A stretch of 64,000 nt of DNA, from the NCBI GenBank assembly GCA_003615045.1, contig ML014188.1, forward strand, positions 1 to 64,000, written 5' to 3'. Positions 61,100 through 64,000 of the stretch are shown in pieces. The translations under genes were made by a program, and so were the position numbers. This stretch comes from Caulochytrium protostelioides. Lineage: Eukaryota; Chytridiomycota; Caulochytriomycetes; Caulochytriales; Caulochytriaceae. The notes under the pieces are model-generated. The model was not told the origin of the DNA. It saw only the letters and a program-made list of their open reading frames with translations, and did not search any database. Numbering within the stretch: the first letter of the stretch is position 1; each line of letters opens with the position of its first letter.

Positions 61100-61780
61100 G
61101 CCCACCTCATGATCTGAAGCCGCCCGGGGCACGCCGGCACCTGCGGCTGTCCAGCGGCAGGCAGCGCGTGTGTGTCCAGTTCGTGAACCGCGTCGCCGAA
61201 GGGGCCTAAGAAGCCCGTGGTGGTCGCCTATCGCGCCTCCCCGTTTGCCCCCGGCCGCGAGGGCGAGATCGCCGTTCCAACGGCTCCTGCGTACCAGGCG
61301 TGCGCCCAGCGCCCAGCGCTTCCGCGCCATTCTGGTCGATGAGTTCCGACGGACGACCCAGGTGCATGTCGGGACGAATGACCTACTGACCAAGGTGCAA
61401 CCCCGGGACCCGACGGCCGTGCCGATCTCTCCCGCGTCCCGGGCGAGCGCCCCCCCGACCACGCCGACAGCCATCAACCCGGTCTGCAGAACCCGGGTGT
61501 ACGCCCAGAGGCATGTGGTCCTGAAACCCGGTCAACGCCGGCGCCAGGGGATCGAGGGGTTCGAGGGTGGCTGTGGTGTGATGCCACCCCCAGCAAGTTG
61601 GTGAACCGCGACCTCCATGCCGCGTTGAACATCCGACGCTGCCTGACCTTATCCGTCAGACCGATAGCGTTGTGCCGCACTCCCGATGCAAGCCCCCCCT
61701 GCAGCCCAAGGACGGGAAGCTCATCCGCCACTGAACCAAGATGCGCGCTGCCTCCGGGGGCACCCGGGAGGACATGGTGT
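61100..61780 (+). pseudogene. Fanzor-type nuclease relic, copy E
   Basis: Plus strand, in order: HLRLSSGRQRVCVQFVNRVA (about 61139-61190), then VVAY.AS.F with a frame change, EGEIAVPTAPAYQACAQR (61255-61315), VDEFRRTTQVHVGTN (61334 on, with one extra Arg codon), and RDPTAVPISPASRASAPPT. Then VYAQRHVVLKPGQRRRQGI, NRDLHAALNIRRCL (61604-61645) and RPIALCRTP. The block LQPKDGKLIRH with its TGA (to about 61734) is in another frame. It is the most complete copy across the C-terminal half, yet has several frame changes. It lacks the N-terminal half and any start codon. Confidence 0.8.
61699..61757 (+). repeat. 59-bp block identical to the end of relic C
   Basis: Identical, base for base, to the reverse complement of 34966-35024. 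It spans the ancestral stop (CGCCACTGA) and 23 bases beyond. Neighbouring coding sequence of the two relics differs by many substitutions and indels, so this block is the best-conserved part of the element in the window. Confidence 0.9.
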
Positions 61781-62028
61781 GCGGGTGGAGTCGGGGCCTT
61801 GACATTCTTTAATACGAACCGATGCCACTGACATGTGCCAAGCCCGCCTGCGGGTCGGCGTGGTCTCACCGACCGGTGTTCCGGACCTGCCGCCTCTGCT
61901 CTCTGTCCGTCTCCCCTCTGGCCGATGGATGCCCATGCCTTCTCGCTGTTGGTTCTTTCTTTTTCTGACGATGGCCGTGGCCGGCGTCACGCGCTTGTTC
62001 GGACGACGACTGCTGGAAGCCAACGACT

Positions 62029-62033
62029 CGCCG

Positions 62034-62072
<39 letters not shown>
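62029..62072. repeat. (CCG)n triplet repeat
   Basis: About fourteen nearly perfect CCG units. Confidence 0.9.
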
Positions 62073-62074
<2 letters not shown>

Positions 62075-62360
62075 GACGGCCACCAACGACAGTGGGTGAG
62101 GGTGTCGGCGTCAGCATCTGCGCTGGCACCCGCGTCGGGCTCGGCGCTGTGGATCGCGGAAGGGGCGAAGGTCCTGAAGGCGCCTCGCGCGAGGGATGAG
62201 GCGCAAGGTGCCCCCTGGCTTTCACGGCGCGTCTGCCCCTGGGTGCCGTTCGAACGCGCGCTGCACGGGACCCCAGTCGGAACCGTCGCAGCCCGTGAGG
62301 CCCGATCCGTGGTCGTTCTCGATCTCGCCGACGTCGGGACCAAGCAACGCGACGCGACGC

Positions 62361-62428
62361 GAGGCATCGCCAGGCATCGCCAGGCATCGCCAAGCATCGC
62401 CAGGCAAAGCCCAGCCAGGCATCGCTAG
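62361..62428. repeat. AGGCATCGCC decamer repeat
   Basis: Four near-perfect and further degenerate copies of AGGCATCGCC in tandem. Confidence 0.88.
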
Positions 62429-62824
62429 GCGAGGCCAAGGGCAGCCCCCGTCTGCCCATCACTCGGCTGTTCTCGGCCGAACGGGCCGACCGCCGCCGGT
62501 CTGAAACGCCACCGCCATTTTCACGGTCGGGCACCGGCATCGCCCGCGAGCGGCGCGCCTCGCGCCGTCATCGTTCGGTTGGCTGGGCCCGGCGTGACGG
62601 GGCTCGACCCCGCTGGGCCCCCGAGCTTCGGCACGCATCATGGCCATGGCGTCGCCGCACGGCGTGATGGCGGGAACGCGCGCGCGCGCGCGGTCGGAGA
62701 GGCGCGTCGACGCGCCCGTCGTCCCACCGGCTGGCGCGGCCGCCGTCCGATGCGCGTGCGCGCGGGAGGCGGCCGGTGGCGGTGGCGCGCGGACGGCCTG
62801 CCGGGGCACGCCGCAGCCGCGCCC

Positions 62825-62879
62825 GCCGTCCGTCCGTCCGTCCGTCCGTCCGTCCGTCCGTCTGTCCGTCCGTCCGTCC
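62825..62879. repeat. (CCGT)n tetranucleotide repeat
   Basis: About thirteen tandem CCGT units with one substitution (TCTG). Confidence 0.92.
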
Positions 62880-62940
62880 CGCCGTCGCTTCCTTCCGCGG
62901 GCCCGCCGTCCGGCCCGCCGGAGACGGCTCAGGGGTCCAC

Positions 62941-62948
62941 GCCGTCCG

Positions 62949-62983
<35 letters not shown>

Positions 62984-62985
62984 AT
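62941..62985. repeat. (CGTCGC)n hexanucleotide repeat
   Basis: About seven tandem units. Confidence 0.85.
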
Positions 62986-63633
62986 GCCGCTGTCGTCGTC
63001 AGGGTCGACGCCGGAGCGGCGCGATGCAATGACCTCAACAGTGTCGAGATGGACGACGCCGCGCACGCCGTCATGGCCCAGTCACGCCCCGATCCTGCGC
63101 CGTGCCCGGCTGTGGCGCTTCCGGACGCGCCGCCGTCCGTTGGATAGGCCCCTGACGCGGCGGAGGCCCGTGCGGGCCCATGTGACAGGACTCGGCGCGC
63201 CGCGGCTCGCGCGTCGCCGCCGCCGCCCGCCGCCGCCGCCCGCCGCCGCCTCTCCGCCACCTCGCGGCGACGACGACGACGACATGTGAAAGGGAGCGGA
63301 CGAATGTGTCATTTGTTTATCTTTTTCCTTTTTTGCTTTTTCACTGGCGACGCCCGGCACACCCGGTCCGGGCGGCCGTGAAGGGCGTCCGCATGGCCGA
63401 TGGATGATGACGGCACCCTCGTACATGGCCGGCTCACATCAGAAGCATGTTATCGGGTTCGCCTAGATACGCGCTGTCCGCCGCTTCCTCGCACGTTTCC
63501 TCGTGACGCACTCACCACCCACGCCTATATCCCTGTATCTCTCGTTCGATATCTCTGCGTCTCCACGTACGCGCGTCACTCCGTTCTTTGATTTTCTTCT
63601 CTCGCCCTACCCCCCCATCCATCCGATTCCAGT

Positions 63634-64000
63634 ATGACCTCGTTGACCCAGAAGGCCCAGGACACCGCGGCGGCCATCGCCGCGCGTCTGGATCCGTACA
63701 CCCCCGCTGTCGTCAAGAACGCGGCCACCTTCGCGGGCGGCGTCGCCTTCGCCGCGGCCGACACGGCCAACCGCACCGTCCAGAACACGGTGAGCGGCGT
63801 GCACTCGACCGTCTCGGGCACGCGCTCGTTCGTCGACTCGAAAGTGAGCCAGACCGTCGACCTCGGCCGCTATGTGTTCACCCGCACGACGACGACGCTG
63901 ACGGCGTACACGCCGGGCCCCATCCTTGCGCTGATCAGCGGCACCATCGCGGGCGCGCAGCAGCTGAAGGCGGACCCGGTCAGCACCATCAAGGGCCACT
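63634..64000 (+). CDS. Perilipin-like amphipathic protein (partial, cut by right edge)
   Basis: The first 122 codons from ATG 63634 (CCAGTATGACC), with no stop before the edge. The sequence is rich in Ala, Thr and Val with regularly spaced helices: LTQKAQDTAAAIAARLDPYT, then VKNAATFAGGVAFAAADTAN, RTVQNTVSGVHSTVSGTRSF and LTAYTPGPILALISGTIAGA. This is a string of weakly amphipathic 11-mer helices, as in perilipins (animal PLIN; fungal MPL1/CAP20) and LEA-like proteins. A Pro in the YTPG segment may break the helices. If perilipin, it would coat lipid droplets, which are abundant in zoospores (inference). The C-terminal half, which would decide, lies outside the window. Confidence 0.5.
   Translation, partial: MTSLTQKAQDTAAAIAARLDPYTPAVVKNAATFAGGVAFAAADTANRTVQNTVSGVHSTVSGTRSFVDSKVSQTVDLGRYVFTRTTTTLTAYTPGPILALISGTIAGAQQLKADPVSTIKGH

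Larger units (their letters stand above)
61781..63633. other. Intergenic region, highly repetitive, no gene recognised
   Basis: About 1.85 kb with triplet, tetramer, hexamer and decamer repeats listed separately. Open frames in it (up to 236 codons) are products of the repeats. The last 150 bases are C/T-rich and likely the leader of the final gene. Confidence 0.55.

Noticed and set aside
62579-63289. 236-codon Pro/Arg/Ser-rich plus-strand ORF with RPSV repeats
   Set aside because: It is the direct translation of (CCGT)n, (CGTCGC)n and CCG tracts, with no conserved segment.

Overview
The window is nuclear DNA from a GC-rich eukaryote with compact genes. Most genes are single-exon, and the few introns are short (about 97-229 nt), begin GTAAGT or GTACGC, and usually interrupt the gene near its 5' end. 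The gene set points to an early-diverging, probably zoosporic (chytrid-like) fungus: a fungal-type amino acid transporter, Dhh1, Vma21, an Rsm1/NIPA-like C3HC zinc protein, Dsk2, a Cep57/Ppc89-type centrosomal coiled-coil protein and a leishmanolysin. Caulochytrium-like fungi are one guess from GC content and gene content, but the sequence alone cannot prove the species. No rRNA, tRNA, CRISPR array or bacterial-style operon was seen.

Layout, left to right: a Cep57-like gene running off the left edge (-); an F-box protein (+); PIG-A, the GPI-anchor GlcNAc transferase (+); a small two-exon, probably mitochondrial, protein (+); a degraded fragment of a protist/giant-virus-type nuclease-like family (-); another small Ala-rich protein (+); a secreted leishmanolysin (-); a C2H2 transcription factor (+); an Ariadne RBR ubiquitin ligase (-); an extended Vma21 (+); Dhh1/DDX6 (-); a 1604-residue amino acid transporter with a huge loop (-); Plp2/PhLP2 (+); a TTBK-like casein-kinase-1-group kinase (+); SND1/Tudor-SN (+); a C3HC/BIR-like zinc protein (-); a TLDc/OXR1 protein (-); ubiquilin/Dsk2 (+); mitochondrial bS16 (+); a Med16-like Mediator subunit (+); a large mitochondrial PPR protein (-); and, cut by the right edge, a perilipin-like amphipathic protein (+).

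These are housekeeping genes of unrelated pathways (GPI anchors, V-ATPase assembly, mRNA decay, ubiquitin signalling, mitochondrial translation). They are not a functional cluster. Some neighbours are packed tail to tail (SND1/C3HC 66 bp apart, MED16/PPR 91 bp apart).

The most interesting signal lies between the genes. Five degraded copies (near 1.9-2.2, 18.6-19.2, 34.9-35.5, 48.55-48.83 and 61.1-61.8 kb) all carry pieces of the C-terminal half of a Fanzor-type (eukaryotic TnpB-like) RNA-guided nuclease: a VAYGASKF block, VDEFRTT and NRDLNAALNI. Two copies share a perfectly identical 59-bp block at and just after the ancestral stop codon, although their coding parts are frameshifted and clearly diverged. 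That is where TnpB-type elements keep their guide-RNA scaffold and right end. Remaining intergenic DNA is rich in GC triplet, tetranucleotide and decamer repeats.
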